Shown in pieces: positions 28,183-37,411 of a DNA stretch of 64,000 bases. The stretch comes from R-RK-3 sp963834945 (GTDB taxonomy: Bacteria; Pseudomonadota; Alphaproteobacteria; Rhizobiales; Rhodomicrobiaceae), in the NCBI GenBank assembly GCA_963834945.1, contig CAWIDT010000012.1, positions 62,001 through 126,000 on the forward strand, given 5' to 3'. Position 1 is the stretch's first letter; every line of letters begins with the position of its first letter. The translations under genes were made by a program, and so were the position numbers. Below the pieces are notes generated by a model. That model ran no database searches. It was given only the letters and a program-made list of their open reading frames with translations, and had not been told where the DNA came from.

Positions 28183-29337
28183 GAGATCCTCGTAGAGCGG
28201 CCTGGCGGTCCAGGCACCGGGCTTCAGCGAGGTGACGAGAAAGCGCGGATTGGCATCCCCGCCGGTCCATTCCGCCTTGCCGATCACGCGGCGGCGGCGT
28301 GACCAGGAGTCCTTCGTCGACCATAGGAAATCCCGAAACACCCGCGCCGGCTTGCCGTCCGCGGCCTCCGACAGCCGTCGCGCCTCGGCCAGCGCCTTCG
28401 CGATGCGCACCTCCAGACGCGCGTTACGGGCGAGGCCAAAGACGTAGTCGACCTTGTGGGCCTCGCACCAGACCATCAGGGCCTCCCTGGCGAAGCCGGA
28501 ATCGGCGCGCAAAATGATCTTCACCTTCGGCCAGCGCCCCCGGATCCGGCCGACGAGGCGCGCTGTCTCTTCGACCGCGCCGGCGCTGCCGTCAATGTTC
28601 GAGCGTCGAAGCTTGGCGGCCAGAAGATGACGGCCGCAGAAGACGTAGAGCGGCAGGTAACAATAACAGTCGTAATAGCATGGAAGAACCGGCCTTCCTG
28701 ATGGCCGTGCAGCGGATCGTCAGTGGCGTCGAGGTCGAGCACGATCTCACGCGGCGGCCTGCTGTGCGCGTCGAGAAATAAGTCGACGAACAGCGCCTCA
28801 ATCGACGTGCCGTCGTGGCCGATCCTGTGATAGCGCTCATACGGCGCTCTCGGCCGGAGCGTGCTCGAGACGGTTCAGCGTGCTCTTGCCTGCCAGCGGT
28901 GCCGGCGCCTCAGCCCCGCGCTCGAACTTGCCGAGCAGCACGCCCAGAACCGGATCACGGCGCAACTCGTCATGGTCGACGAGGTCCTCATAGCCCAGCG
29001 CCAGGCCGAACACCCGCTGCGCGACCAAGGTCTTCACGTCATGCAACACGTAGGCGCGATGGCGTTGATCGCGAAAGCAGGAGGCAAAGCGATCGATGAG
29101 CCGGATCGCCTTGTCCGTCTCCCCAAGCAGCAGAGCGCCGGCGTCCGAGGAAACCATGCCGCCATCGAAATCCGCGACCACACGGCGCCCGCCCGCTCTT
29201 CCAAAATCGATCTCGCTCGCGCTACACTCTGTCAGCATCGGGGAGCCCCCTCGAATCGGCATAACTCGTTCTCGCAAAACAAGTTTACACCGTCAGAGGC
29301 CCCGATGCGCCCCAGCATCGTGAGAAATGCAGGCTAG
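28183..29337 (-). pseudogene. IS1380 transposase, N-terminal part, frameshifted and truncated
   Basis: From ATG near 29277 it reads VVADFDGGMVSSDAGALLLG (typical IS1380 start), then RQRVFGLALGYEDLVDHDEL-like sequence, then in other frames EIVLDLDATDDPLHGHQEGR and VKIILRADSGFAREALMVWC. These include the family's DLD-TDDP-HG and RADSGF blocks with catalytic acids. At least two frameshifts are present, and the coding sequence stops at the IS630 junction (28182) about three quarters through. The outer end (CCTGCATTTCTCACGATGC, read on the minus strand near 29333) looks like the element's terminal repeat. Confidence 0.75.
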
Positions 29338-29345
29338 GAGCGAAA

Positions 29346-30493
29346 TGGGATATTTCTACCCGCCACTGGTACGTTCCACAAGGTATTGATGCTCAGCCAT
29401 TTGCGCGTTGGTGCGGCGAGCCTGGACCGCTCTCCACCGATCCCCGCGAGCTATTCGCCGACGTGCTTCGCCAGGCGGGACTTCTCCTCGACGGCCTGCC
29501 GGAAATGGATGGCAAGCTCCGCCGTGCACGCGTCGAAGGTGACAAGGGGCAGGCGCGGGGCGGTGCATATCTGGGCCACCTTGACGGCGTGCCCGCCGGG
29601 TTCATCCAGAATTTCAAGACCGGTGAGAAACGCAGCTGGCGCTTTGAAGGCCGAACGCGACCTCTCGGTCCGGCGGAGCGGCAAAGCCTTCTGCACGAGG
29701 TCGCCGAAAAGCAGCACCAGCGCGAAGTCGCGCGGCGTGCCATCCATGCCAAGACCATGGCGCTTTTGACGGGCCACTTGGCGGCGGCGACACCGGCCCC
29801 GCAGATCACCCATACCTGCTCGCCAAGGACATCGAGCCCCATGGCGCGCTCATCGACCTGGCGGGACCGCTCCTCATTCCGGGCGGCGAGAAATGGCCAC
29901 AGCGCTGGAGCGCGACAGGCAACCTCCTTATTCCCATTCGTAGCATCGACGGCGAACTTATCGGGGCTCAGAGTATCGCTCCCGACGGACGCAAATCCCT
30001 GCCGCGTGGCGGCACGCTCGCCGGCGGCGTTCATCTCATGGGTGATCGAGCAAACACCAAGGAATTCGGCGTCGTTATTGCCGAGGGCTTCGCCACGGCG
30101 GCGACGATCCGCGAGCTGATGGGCCTTACTGTCGCCGCTGCCTTCAGCGCCACCAATCTTGAAGCGGCGGCGCGTGCCTGCCGCCAGGCTTGGCCGGATG
30201 CGCCCATCGCCAGCGCTGGCGACAACGACCACCAGAAAGAGCGCCAGCACGACGCAAGAGGGCGACCGAAGCCCAATGCCGGGCGCATCGCCGCCGAGCA
30301 GGCGGCGAAAGCCGTTGGCGGCGTTGCGCTCATACCTTCGTTCTCCGCCGACGATCCTGGCTCCGATTGGAACGATGTGGCTGCAGGCGGCGGCAGAGCC
30401 GAATTCCTGCGCCAATGGACGATGCAGCTGACGGCAGCCAATCATCCGTTGCACATTGCCGCCGAAAGCAGGCGGTCGCCCCGAATAAGGTAA
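29346..30493 (+). pseudogene. Toprim-domain primase of mobile element, 5' truncated
   Basis: Begins mid-gene right after the IS1380 end with KWDISTRHWYVPQGIDAQPF, a motif of plasmid-type primases. It continues GGAYLGHLDGVPAGFIQNFK, shifts frame near 29795, then gives LLIPIRSIDGELIGAQSIAP and the Toprim core FGVVIAEGFATAATIRELMG (catalytic Glu) with PIASAGDNDHQKER (D-x-D-like metal site). The C-terminus SDWNDVAAGGG is typical. Primases of this kind synthesise primers for plasmid or integrative element replication. The 5' end was lost to the IS1380 insertion, so it is not functional. Confidence 0.75.
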
Positions 30494-30504
30494 GATGCCG
30501 CGAT

Positions 30505-30662
30505 TTGAATGGCCGTGGCATGACTATGTCGTTCCATTCCGGATGGAACGCGTCGCCGCGGATGTCGAGGCGCTTCGTTTCGGCCTTGCTGACTCTGATG
30601 CCTTTCTCATAGGTCTTGATATCGAGTGCGCATTCAGCTTTGACGCCATTGCTGACGATCAT
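30505..30662 (-). pseudogene. ISAzo13 transposase C-terminal fragment
   Basis: On the minus strand it reads VSNGVKAECALDIKTYEKGI, then RVSKAETKRLDIRGDAFHPE and WNDIVMPRP. This matches the end of ISAzo13-family transposases (GL-V-C-LD-NTY-KG-KV-D-E-..L......FHGEWNYTI.P). No catalytic part remains. Confidence 0.65.
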
Positions 30663-30889
30663 CGCGATTCAGCACCGGATGGGCGATCGGCATCACGCCC
30701 GCCCCCGCGACCGCAGCACCTCAAAAAGCCGACCATCGGCGTGTGACGTGATGGGCCACAAAGAGACGTTATAGGTTACGGTGGCTGAATACACGCAACT
30801 CTTCCAAAGCGGACTCTCCACTCTGATTAGCCATCATTCGGTGCGCGCACTGATCAGGTCAGGGGTGAACCTTGACCAAGGAGACGCTT

Positions 30890-31363
30890 GTCAAGGCGCG
30901 GCGGCAAAGCCTGCATAGAGGCCGGAGCCAAAGGCCAGATGCGTCGTCCGGTCACCCAGAACACCGCCCGCCGCTTTGGCAGCCGCCAGGCCATCACGCC
31001 GAGGCCCAATGCCGGCTGCAGCACGAACCATGGCGCGGCCAGCGTTGCGACACCAAAGAGCAGCGCGCTCGTAACGCTTGGGCTCGCATCGGGCAGCGCC
31101 CGAGCGAGCTCCGAATACAGCGCCGCATAGGCAATCCCGACGGCGTAATGGAACGTCCAGCCGATCGCCCTTTCGCCTTCGATGGGCGGAGTGTCTGCAA
31201 TCCCGGCATGGGCGAATGCGCCGCGCCCCATCGCACCCACCCATCGGCCGATGAGCCTCCAATTGGAGATGGGCAGGTTCGCACCATGTTTCAACATCTG
31301 TTGCCAGACATCGGCAGTAGCCGTGGCAATGACACCGGCGATGACAATAGAGGTTGCGTTCAT
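30890..31363 (-). CDS. DUF2938 membrane protein, 3' end frameshifted
   Basis: Small integral membrane protein of the DUF2938 family, with four predicted helices. It opens MNATSIVIAGVIATATADVW and carries NWRLIGRWVGAMGRGAFAHA and AIGWTFHYAVGIAYAALYSE, which are family hallmarks. ATG 31363 is chosen because the family starts with this first helix; the open frame extends further to 31426. Near 30985 the reading frame must shift to recover the expected ending (DRTTHLAFGSGLYAGFAAAP, stop near 30890); without the shift it reads to 30854 with an unrelated tail. Function of the family is unknown. It lies 75 bp downstream of the methyltransferase gene on the same strand. Confidence 0.65.
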
Positions 31364-31438
31364 TTTCTTACTCGCTTGTCCCGCGCAATGAGGCGCCGCG
31401 CCGCGCCGCGCTGGCGCGGCCCTCAACGCGACTTGTGG

Positions 31439-32497
31439 TCAACGCCTCGCTTCGAGGATCAGGTTGAACGGCGTCTCGGTCGCCCGGCGGAACCGGGTGA
31501 AACCAGCCGTCCGGAACACGTCTGCCAGTCTTGCTTCGCCCGCCTGCGCGCCGAGCACATGGGTGCCGTTCTCGGAGATGGCGTGCGCGCAGCACAGGGT
31601 GGCCGATGCCGCATAATAGATCTGCCCGACGGGGCCGATATTGTCCTCGACCTTGTCATTGGCGAAGGGCTCGACCAGCATGACCGTGCCGTCCGCCGAC
31701 ATCGACCTGGCCGCATGCCTGGCGGCATCGACCGGGCGACCCATATCGTGTAGGCAATCGAACAGGCAGATCAGATCATAGCCGCGTGGCTCGTAGGCGT
31801 CGGCCTTGACGACCTCGAAGCGCACGCGGTCGGTAACGCCCGCTTCGGCGGCGTTCTCGCGCGCCGCGGCGATCGAGCCCTCATGCGTATCGAAACCCCA
31901 GAAGCGCGACTTCGGAAAGGCCTCGGCCATCAGCACGGTGGAATGGCCATGACCGCAACCGACATCGGCGACCTTCGCCCCTGCCTTCAGCCTGTCGACG
32001 ACGCCGTCCAGGGAGGGCAGCCATTCGGAAATGAGGCTGGCGCGATAGGCATTGCGGAAGAAGGCCGCAACGCCGCAATAGAGCCGGTGATCGTGATCGC
32101 CCCAGCTCACGCCCTTGCCGGTGCGGAAGGCCGAAAGTGCCCGCTCCTCGTCGAACCACATCGAGGCCGGCACCTGCCAGGCATGAGGGATGAAGAGCGG
32201 GCTCGATGAATCCGCCAGCACCATCGCCTGTTCCGGCGTCAGCTCGTAGCTGGCGCCGGCCGGATGATATTGCACATAGCCGCCGGCAGCTTGGGCGTTC
32301 AGCCATTCGCGCACATAGCGCTCGGCGCAGCCGGTGCGGCGGGCGAGTTCGGCCGAGCTGATCGGCCCGGCCCCGGCCATGGCTTTGTAGAGCCCGAGCT
32401 TGTCGCCAAGGCTGATCATGACGCCGCCATAACCGGCGGACAGATCCCCGATGGCCTTGCCGATGAAGTCGTTGAGACGCTGCTGATCGATTCTCAT
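31439..32497 (-). CDS. SAM-dependent methyltransferase with winged-helix N-terminus
   Basis: A 352-residue class I methyltransferase. The N-terminal third is a winged-helix, dimerisation-type domain (SSAELARRTGCAERYVREWL), as in small-molecule O-methyltransferases and in Rv2258c-like proteins. The Rossmann core has motif I KVADVGCGHGHSTVLMAEAF, SRFWGFDTHEGSI for the adenosine ribose, and LICLFDCLHDMG (motif IV region). ATG 32497 is chosen because GAGGAGAG lies 7 bases upstream; the frame itself extends to 32533. Natural substrate unknown. It is codirectional with the MddA-like gene 180 bp upstream. Confidence 0.85.
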   Translation of the reverse strand: MRIDQQRLNDFIGKAIGDLSAGYGGVMISLGDKLGLYKAMAGAGPISSAELARRTGCAERYVREWLNAQAAGGYVQYHPAGASYELTPEQAMVLADSSSPLFIPHAWQVPASMWFDEERALSAFRTGKGVSWGDHDHRLYCGVAAFFRNAYRASLISEWLPSLDGVVDRLKAGAKVADVGCGHGHSTVLMAEAFPKSRFWGFDTHEGSIAAARENAAEAGVTDRVRFEVVKADAYEPRGYDLICLFDCLHDMGRPVDAARHAARSMSADGTVMLVEPFANDKVEDNIGPVGQIYYAASATLCCAHAISENGTHVLGAQAGEARLADVFRTAGFTRFRRATETPFNLILEARR

Positions 32498-32677
32498 TGC
32501 TCTCTCCTCGGAGTTTAAGTTCTGAATACCCACGGCTCATGCAAAGGCGCACAACCGCGAACCTGGGGTGGCGAGACGTGACGCTCGCCCTGTTGCCGTC
32601 AACGCTGTGCGCCCAAGCCAGATGTCTTGTGTTATTCACCGCAGTCGACCGGCGCCGACTGCGCCGGACCGATTCAC

Positions 32678-33406
32678 TCAGTTGAGGTTGGGAACGAACG
32701 CTGGCACCTGGCTGCGGTAATCGCGATAGCGATCGCCCAGATCGTCAATCAGATCCGCTTCCTCGAACGGCGTCGCCGCCAGGATGTAGGCAAGTGTGGC
32801 GATGGCGAAGACGACATGACCGCCCGTCAGATGCGGTGTCAGCCATGGCGCGATGATCCAGCCCAGGCTGATCGGATGGCGGATGATCGCGTAGAGGTAG
32901 CGCACGGTAATTGTCGAGGGATGCGGCTGCCGGTCCCTGAACCGCGCCCACGCCTGAGCAAGACCGAAGAAACGGAAATGCCCGAATTGGAACGTGGCCG
33001 TGACCATTGCGGCGAGCACCGCGAGGTAGGCCGTGTGAATCATGCCGGCCGCCAGCGGATCTCGCACATCCCAGATCAGCGCAGGTATCGGTCGCCAGAA
33101 TACGACCAGAACAGCGGTCATGATCGCAGTCATGAGGAGATAGGTCGCGCGTTCTATCGGTGGCGGCACGACTTTCGTCCACCAGCGCTTGAACGATGTG
33201 CGTGCGGTGATCGAGTGATGCAGGCCGAATAGCGCCACCAGCCCTGCATCGATCGCGACCGCAATCACGAGCGGCACCTCCTCGCCGCCGGTGATGCCTT
33301 TCGGCACACCGAAATCGGCGAGGAAACCAACGAGATAGGCAATGCTCGCCAGGCCGGAGAGATAGGCCAATACGGCATAGATCAGGAACATGGATGTCTT
33401 CAGCAT
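32678..33406 (-). CDS. mddA: Methanethiol S-methyltransferase (MddA-like)
   Basis: Inner-membrane SAM-dependent methyltransferase of the isoprenylcysteine methyltransferase/NnrU fold. In the MddA family the enzyme methylates methanethiol to dimethyl sulfide. The 242-residue protein has five or six helices and the family blocks FGLHHSITARTSFKRWWTKV, VPPPIERATYLL, YLYAIIRHPISLGWIIAPWL and ILAATPFEEADLIDDLGDRY, where RHP and the E-E pair form the SAM site. ATG 33406 overlaps the stop of the upstream hydrolase (ATGCTGA) and follows GGGAGG. Substrate assignment rests on resemblance only; other thiol or small-molecule acceptors are possible. Confidence 0.75.
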   Translation of the reverse strand: MLKTSMFLIYAVLAYLSGLASIAYLVGFLADFGVPKGITGGEEVPLVIAVAIDAGLVALFGLHHSITARTSFKRWWTKVVPPPIERATYLLMTAIMTAVLVVFWRPIPALIWDVRDPLAAGMIHTAYLAVLAAMVTATFQFGHFRFFGLAQAWARFRDRQPHPSTITVRYLYAIIRHPISLGWIIAPWLTPHLTGGHVVFAIATLAYILAATPFEEADLIDDLGDRYRDYRSQVPAFVPNLN

Positions 33407-34165
33407 TGTTCGGCCTCCCGGTCTCGACGGGTGAAAACGGCGTCCATCGCGGGCGCGATCACATCGACGGCGAGAAAGGCCGTGAAATGGTTTTTGCCCT
33501 CAAGGGGAAGAAAACGGGCGCCAGCCAGCTCGGCGAAGCTGCGCACCGCCGCGAACATCGGATCGTCGGTGCCGGCAATGGCGAGCAGGGGAATCCGCGA
33601 TGACGCGAGCATCCGGCCGCCGTCGGGCCGGTCATGCGCAATACAGGCGGCCAACGCGCGAAAGTCATTCGCACCGATCCGGTTGCGCTGCTCAGGCGAG
33701 AGGCGCACGCCTTGCGCCTCGATCAAAGCGAGCCAACGCTTGGCGCCGCCAGTCAGGGTGCGGCGATAGGGCGACAGATCCTGCGCGCCGGAATGCGCCC
33801 CGATGACCGTGATGCTCCGTCATACGGTCAGGAAAGAGCTGGCCAAGAGCAAGAGCGGTCGATCCGCCCATCGAAAAACCGGCGACGTCCGCGTCACTCA
33901 CACCCAGCGCGTCAAGCACGGCGGCCACATCCTCGGCGCGCTGCCGCATGCTGTAGGCCGCCGGGTCATGCGGCTTGCCGCTATCGCCGTGACCTCTTGC
34001 ATCGATGAGGATCACCTGGCGCCCGGCCTGGACAAACCGGTCGACATATCCGCAATCGCGCCAGCTTTGCCGGGTATCCGAGAATCCATGAAGCATGACG
34101 AGAGGCGAACCGCTCCCGGCCGGTTCATAAGCAATGGGCAGACCGTCCGTTGAGATCGCGATCAT
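33400..34165 (-). pseudogene. Alpha/beta hydrolase, single frameshift
   Basis: Alpha/beta-fold hydrolase with LVMLHGFSDTRQSWRDCGYV (oxyanion region), VAGFSMGGSTALALGQLFPD (nucleophile elbow G-F-S-M-G) and a C-terminal IPLLAIAGTDDPMFAAVRSF plus GKNHFTAF carrying the acid and His. At about 33815 the frame shifts after LFPDRMTE and resumes as ITVIGAHSGAQDLSPYRRTL, running to the stop at 33400. ATG 34165 is preferred because AAGGA lies 12 bases upstream. The extra base is in AGCATCA (minus strand), the same context as the MFS frameshift. Both halves are otherwise well kept, so a sequencing error is possible. Confidence 0.75.
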
Positions 34166-34192
34166 CCTGCGTTCCTTGCATGACATTGCGGG

Positions 34193-35035
34193 TCAGGCGG
34201 TTTCGAGCTGCCGGGACGCCGTCGCGGCAACACGCGCGCGGATCGCCCTGCCGACGGCGTCGGCATGTGTCTGCGGACTCATGTGTCCCGCCGAGGCGAT
34301 CTCGACATGAGAAGCCTTCGGGAGCAGTGCCTTCAGAGCGTCGATGACGCCGAGCGCCGTTTCGCGCGTCCGGCTGCCGGAGACGAGAAGCGTCGGCGCG
34401 CTGATTTGCGCGATTTCGTTACGGTCATCAGGCGCGCTGCCTAGGAGCCGCCATTCGGCCGCCACCTTCGGCGCGGTCCGGGCAATGGACGAGCGGAGCG
34501 AGGCTGGCAGCTTTTGCCATGCGCCCGTGCCGCTCCAATAATCGATGAAGGTTTCGGCCGCCTCCTCATCCCGGCAGGCGCTCGATAGCTCAAGATAGCG
34601 GTCCGCCAGCGCGGAAATTTCGCTCCAGAGCTGATGCTGTCCGCTATAGCGGAGCAGATGAAAAGCGACCGGCTCGATCAACGTGAGGCTGGCGATATTG
34701 CCGGCGAAGCGCTTGGCTGCGTTCATCGCGACCGTTCCGCCATAGGAGTGTCCAACCAGATGAACGGCTTCACCGGCAGAGGCGAAGAAGGGTTCGAGTG
34801 CCGCCACCTCCATCTCCGGTTCCAGGCGGGCATCGCGCGGCCAGGCCCCATTCCCTCCATATCCCAGGAGATCCGGCGCATAGACGTGAAAATCGGCTGA
34901 CAGATCCTCAATGAGCGGCAAGAATGAACGGCTCGATCCGGCGCTGCAATGCAGGAGAACCACAGGCGCGCCGGCTCCGGCTTCCAGACAGAAGCGCTCC
35001 GAGCCATTTTGGGTCGTAGAATTCTGGTTGATCAT
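34193..35035 (-). CDS. Alpha/beta hydrolase
   Basis: A 280-residue cytosolic hydrolase. It has APVVLLHCSAGSSRSFLPLI (HG-like oxyanion strand, here HCSAG), AVHLVGHSYGGTVAMNAAKR (nucleophile Ser in G-H-S-Y-G), APTLLVSGSRTRETALGVID (acid region) and ASAGHMSPQTHADAV (catalytic His). Members of this group cleave esters, lactones or thioesters. It is the first gene of the minus-strand block hydrolase - hydrolase - mddA and is divergent from the BTAD-hydrolase regulator, with only 93 bp between the two start codons, so that regulator probably controls it. Substrate unknown. Confidence 0.85.
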   Translation of the reverse strand: MINQNSTTQNGSERFCLEAGAGAPVVLLHCSAGSSRSFLPLIEDLSADFHVYAPDLLGYGGNGAWPRDARLEPEMEVAALEPFFASAGEAVHLVGHSYGGTVAMNAAKRFAGNIASLTLIEPVAFHLLRYSGQHQLWSEISALADRYLELSSACRDEEAAETFIDYWSGTGAWQKLPASLRSSIARTAPKVAAEWRLLGSAPDDRNEIAQISAPTLLVSGSRTRETALGVIDALKALLPKASHVEIASAGHMSPQTHADAVGRAIRARVAATASRQLETA

Positions 35036-35128
35036 TTTTCAGGCTCCAACTTGTTTGGTGGCCTTTGTAGTCAGATAGCGTCCCCGCTCCGTCCCCTGCG
35101 CGGGACATGCGGACAGGTTGCTTTGAGC
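35036..35128. promoter_or_regulatory. Divergent promoter region, hydrolase block / BTAD regulator
   Basis: The 93 bp between the start codons of the minus-strand hydrolase and the plus-strand regulator must hold both promoters. No convincing palindrome or direct repeat was seen by eye. Confidence 0.45.
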
Positions 35129-36697
35129 ATGCGCGCCGAGTTGCATCTGATGGGCGTTCCGACCCTCCGCCTGGACGGCCGTCCGCTCGCGTTTCGGCTG
35201 CGGAAGGGGCTTGCCCTGCTTGCATTTCTCGCCATGGAGAAGCGTCCGGTCCATCGGGAGCAGATTGCCGGTTTGCTCTGGCCGGGGATGGAGGAAGACG
35301 CCGCGAAAGCCAGATTGCGCCGGACGCTGCACAAGCTGCGTGTCGCTGCCGGCCATGCGCTTGTCGGCGCCGACAAAACGACGCTCGACATTGCATCCGG
35401 CGTTGAGCTGCATGTCGATGCGCTGGCGTTCGAGGCCGCCTGCGATGAGGCTCGCCTTGACGCGGCGTTCGCGCTCTATGCCGCCGATTTTCTGTCCGGC
35501 CTGTCGCTGGAGGATTGCCCCGAATTCAACGAATGGGCGTTTTACCGCCGCGAAGCATTGCGCAGCCGCCTGATGCAGGTGCTCGACCGGCTGATCGAAT
35601 CGAAGTTCCAGGATCGCGCGTATCGAGAGGCGTCGGTGATCGCCAACCGGCTTGTCAGCCTGGACCCGTTGAACGAGGCCGGTCACCGGCATCTGATCAA
35701 GGCCTATCTGCTCGTCGGAGATCGTCCTGCTGCTGAGCGCCAATATCGAGCCTGTGAAAGCCTGCTGGCGGATGAGCTCGGCGTGGCGCCGGACGCGGAA
35801 ACGGCCGCGCTGTTGCGGGACGATCCACCAGAAACCGCGATGGATCATGCAAGAACGCGCTACGCCCGGCGCGACGAAATCCATATTGCTTACCAAACCC
35901 TTGGGGTGCGGACTCCCGACATCATCCTCGTCCCCGGCTTCGTCTCCCATATCGAGCGGGTCTGGGACGACGTTCATTGCCGCCGCTTTCTCAATCGCAT
36001 TGCCGAAATGGGCCGGCTCATCATCTTCGACCGACGCGGCATCGGCCTCTCCGACCGTGTCGGCTCGGCGCCGACGGTCGAGGCAACGGCAGACGATATC
36101 CACGCGGTCATGGATGCCGCAGGCAGCCGGCGTGCCTTTCTCATGGGATTTTCGGAGGGCGGACCCGGCTGCATTCACTTTGCCGCCCATGCGCCGGACC
36201 GGCTGCATGGCCTCGTGCTCTACGGTTCGCTCGCCAAAGGCAGCCGATCCTCCGACAACCCATTTGCGCTGACGCACGCGCAATATGAAGGCTGGCTGCG
36301 CCGGCTCATCGAGAATTGGGGCGATGCCCCGGATATCGAGACCTTCGCGCCTGCGCTGGCGCGGGACCGTCAAGTGCGCAACTGGTGGACCGGCCTTTTG
36401 CGCGCGGCGTCGAGCCCGGGCGCGGTCAAGGCGGTGCTCGAAGCGCTGCGGGACACGGATGTGCGGCGTCTTCTGCCCGATATCCGGGTTCCAACGCTCG
36501 TATTACACCGCCACCAGGATCGTGCTGTCCGCTTCGAAGCGGGACGGCATCTCGCTGAGATGATTCCCGGCGCTCGTTTTGAAAAGCTCGACGGTAAGGA
36601 TCATTGGCCATGGGCAGGTGATGCGGAACGCCTGATGGCTGTGATATCCACCTTCATTACTGACAATGTGCAAAGTCACGACTACAGACGAGATTGA
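35129..36697 (+). CDS. BTAD (SARP-like) regulator fused to alpha/beta hydrolase
   Basis: A 522-residue fusion. Residues 1-90 are an OmpR/SARP-type winged helix (MRAELHLMGVPTLRLDGRPL...HREQIAGLLWPGMEEDAAKA). Residues 95-235 are the helical BTAD domain (VSLDPLNEAGHRHLIKAYLL). Residues 245-515 are an alpha/beta hydrolase with nucleophile elbow LMGFSEGGPG (Ser near 340) and catalytic KDHWPW (His near 490). The hydrolase half could act as a ligand sensor or process the inducer. The open frame starts at 34949, but ATG 35129 is where the winged helix begins and avoids overlap with the divergent hydrolase gene. Probably regulates the divergent block. Confidence 0.85.
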   Translation: MRAELHLMGVPTLRLDGRPLAFRLRKGLALLAFLAMEKRPVHREQIAGLLWPGMEEDAAKARLRRTLHKLRVAAGHALVGADKTTLDIASGVELHVDALAFEAACDEARLDAAFALYAADFLSGLSLEDCPEFNEWAFYRREALRSRLMQVLDRLIESKFQDRAYREASVIANRLVSLDPLNEAGHRHLIKAYLLVGDRPAAERQYRACESLLADELGVAPDAETAALLRDDPPETAMDHARTRYARRDEIHIAYQTLGVRTPDIILVPGFVSHIERVWDDVHCRRFLNRIAEMGRLIIFDRRGIGLSDRVGSAPTVEATADDIHAVMDAAGSRRAFLMGFSEGGPGCIHFAAHAPDRLHGLVLYGSLAKGSRSSDNPFALTHAQYEGWLRRLIENWGDAPDIETFAPALARDRQVRNWWTGLLRAASSPGAVKAVLEALRDTDVRRLLPDIRVPTLVLHRHQDRAVRFEAGRHLAEMIPGARFEKLDGKDHWPWAGDAERLMAVISTFITDNVQSHDYRRD

Positions 36698-37330
36698 TGC
36701 TATCATCGGAAGACGCGCGCTTTGGGAGCTGTGCCAACATCGCTTGGCGCTGGGAAGACTGCCACACTCGTCACGGTGCGCCATCTATCACGATGAGCTA
36801 CACTTGTTAGCCTGATACTGAGATCGGACCTGGCCTGGGCCCCGGTGCCGTCCGTGTACTGGGAACCTGTTGTTCCATCCAACGCCCCTTTCGCCTGCGC
36901 TGGCGTCGTGGAGATATTCGCGTTTCAACGCGGCGACGCGAGTGGTAGCTGGTGGCGCAGCCGCGCAACTCACCCGACCATTGTCGAAGTCCGCTCTTGA
37001 AGCCGCAAGATATTTGCCACTTTGGGGCGCGAGGACGGCTTCGGGTCAGGGGCGGTAATCGTGCTCCCGCGCCATGACCGGAGCACCACGAAAGCGGATG
37101 ATTTGTCGACTGCCTCCTTCGAGGTGCGATAAATGATCCGATAACGGACGGTCACCGCTGCTTACGCCTCACAGCCGAAATCGCGGCCTGTTCGTTGGGC
37201 AATAAGGTCCAGCACTGGCTTAGACCCAAGAGCCGGAGCAAATCCGCAAGTGCAGAATCGCTTGCAAAATCAAAAGTCTGGATCTGGAGGCCTGCCGTCC
37301 TAATCGGCCAAACTGTCAAACGGCTCGCAA
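36698..37330. other. Gene-poor stretch with unrecognised fragments
   Basis: About 630 bp. A minus-strand segment (37155-37050) reads TVRYRIIYRTSKE and, after a shift, RQIIRFRGAPVMAREHDYRP. That is faintly like the end of a small toxin-type protein, but it is too short and broken to call. Nothing else recognised. Confidence 0.35.
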
Positions 37331-37364
37331 TGTTGACCCCCAATCGGCGTCCAAAACTGACCCC
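37331..37364. repeat. IS21-like terminal sequence
   Basis: TGTTGACCCCCAATCGGCGT followed by CCAAAACTGACCCC. Ends starting TGTTGACCCC and containing a second TGACCCC are typical of IS21-family elements. No istA or istB gene is present, so only an end remains. It directly precedes the truncated kinase fragment and may mark how its 5' part was lost. Confidence 0.5.
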
Positions 37365-37411
37365 GCTTTGCGCGAGGTATTGGGCTCGTTAGGACCTGTG
37401 ATTGCTGAGAT

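Noticed and set aside
35039..36373. Minus-strand frame of 444 codons opposite the BTAD-hydrolase gene
   Set aside because: Antisense shadow in GC-rich DNA; the plus-strand gene shows clear domains and catalytic residues.
37000..37155. ParE/RelE-type toxin remnant
   Set aside because: Only a YRIIYRTS-like stretch and a frameshifted tail; too short to support a toxin call.
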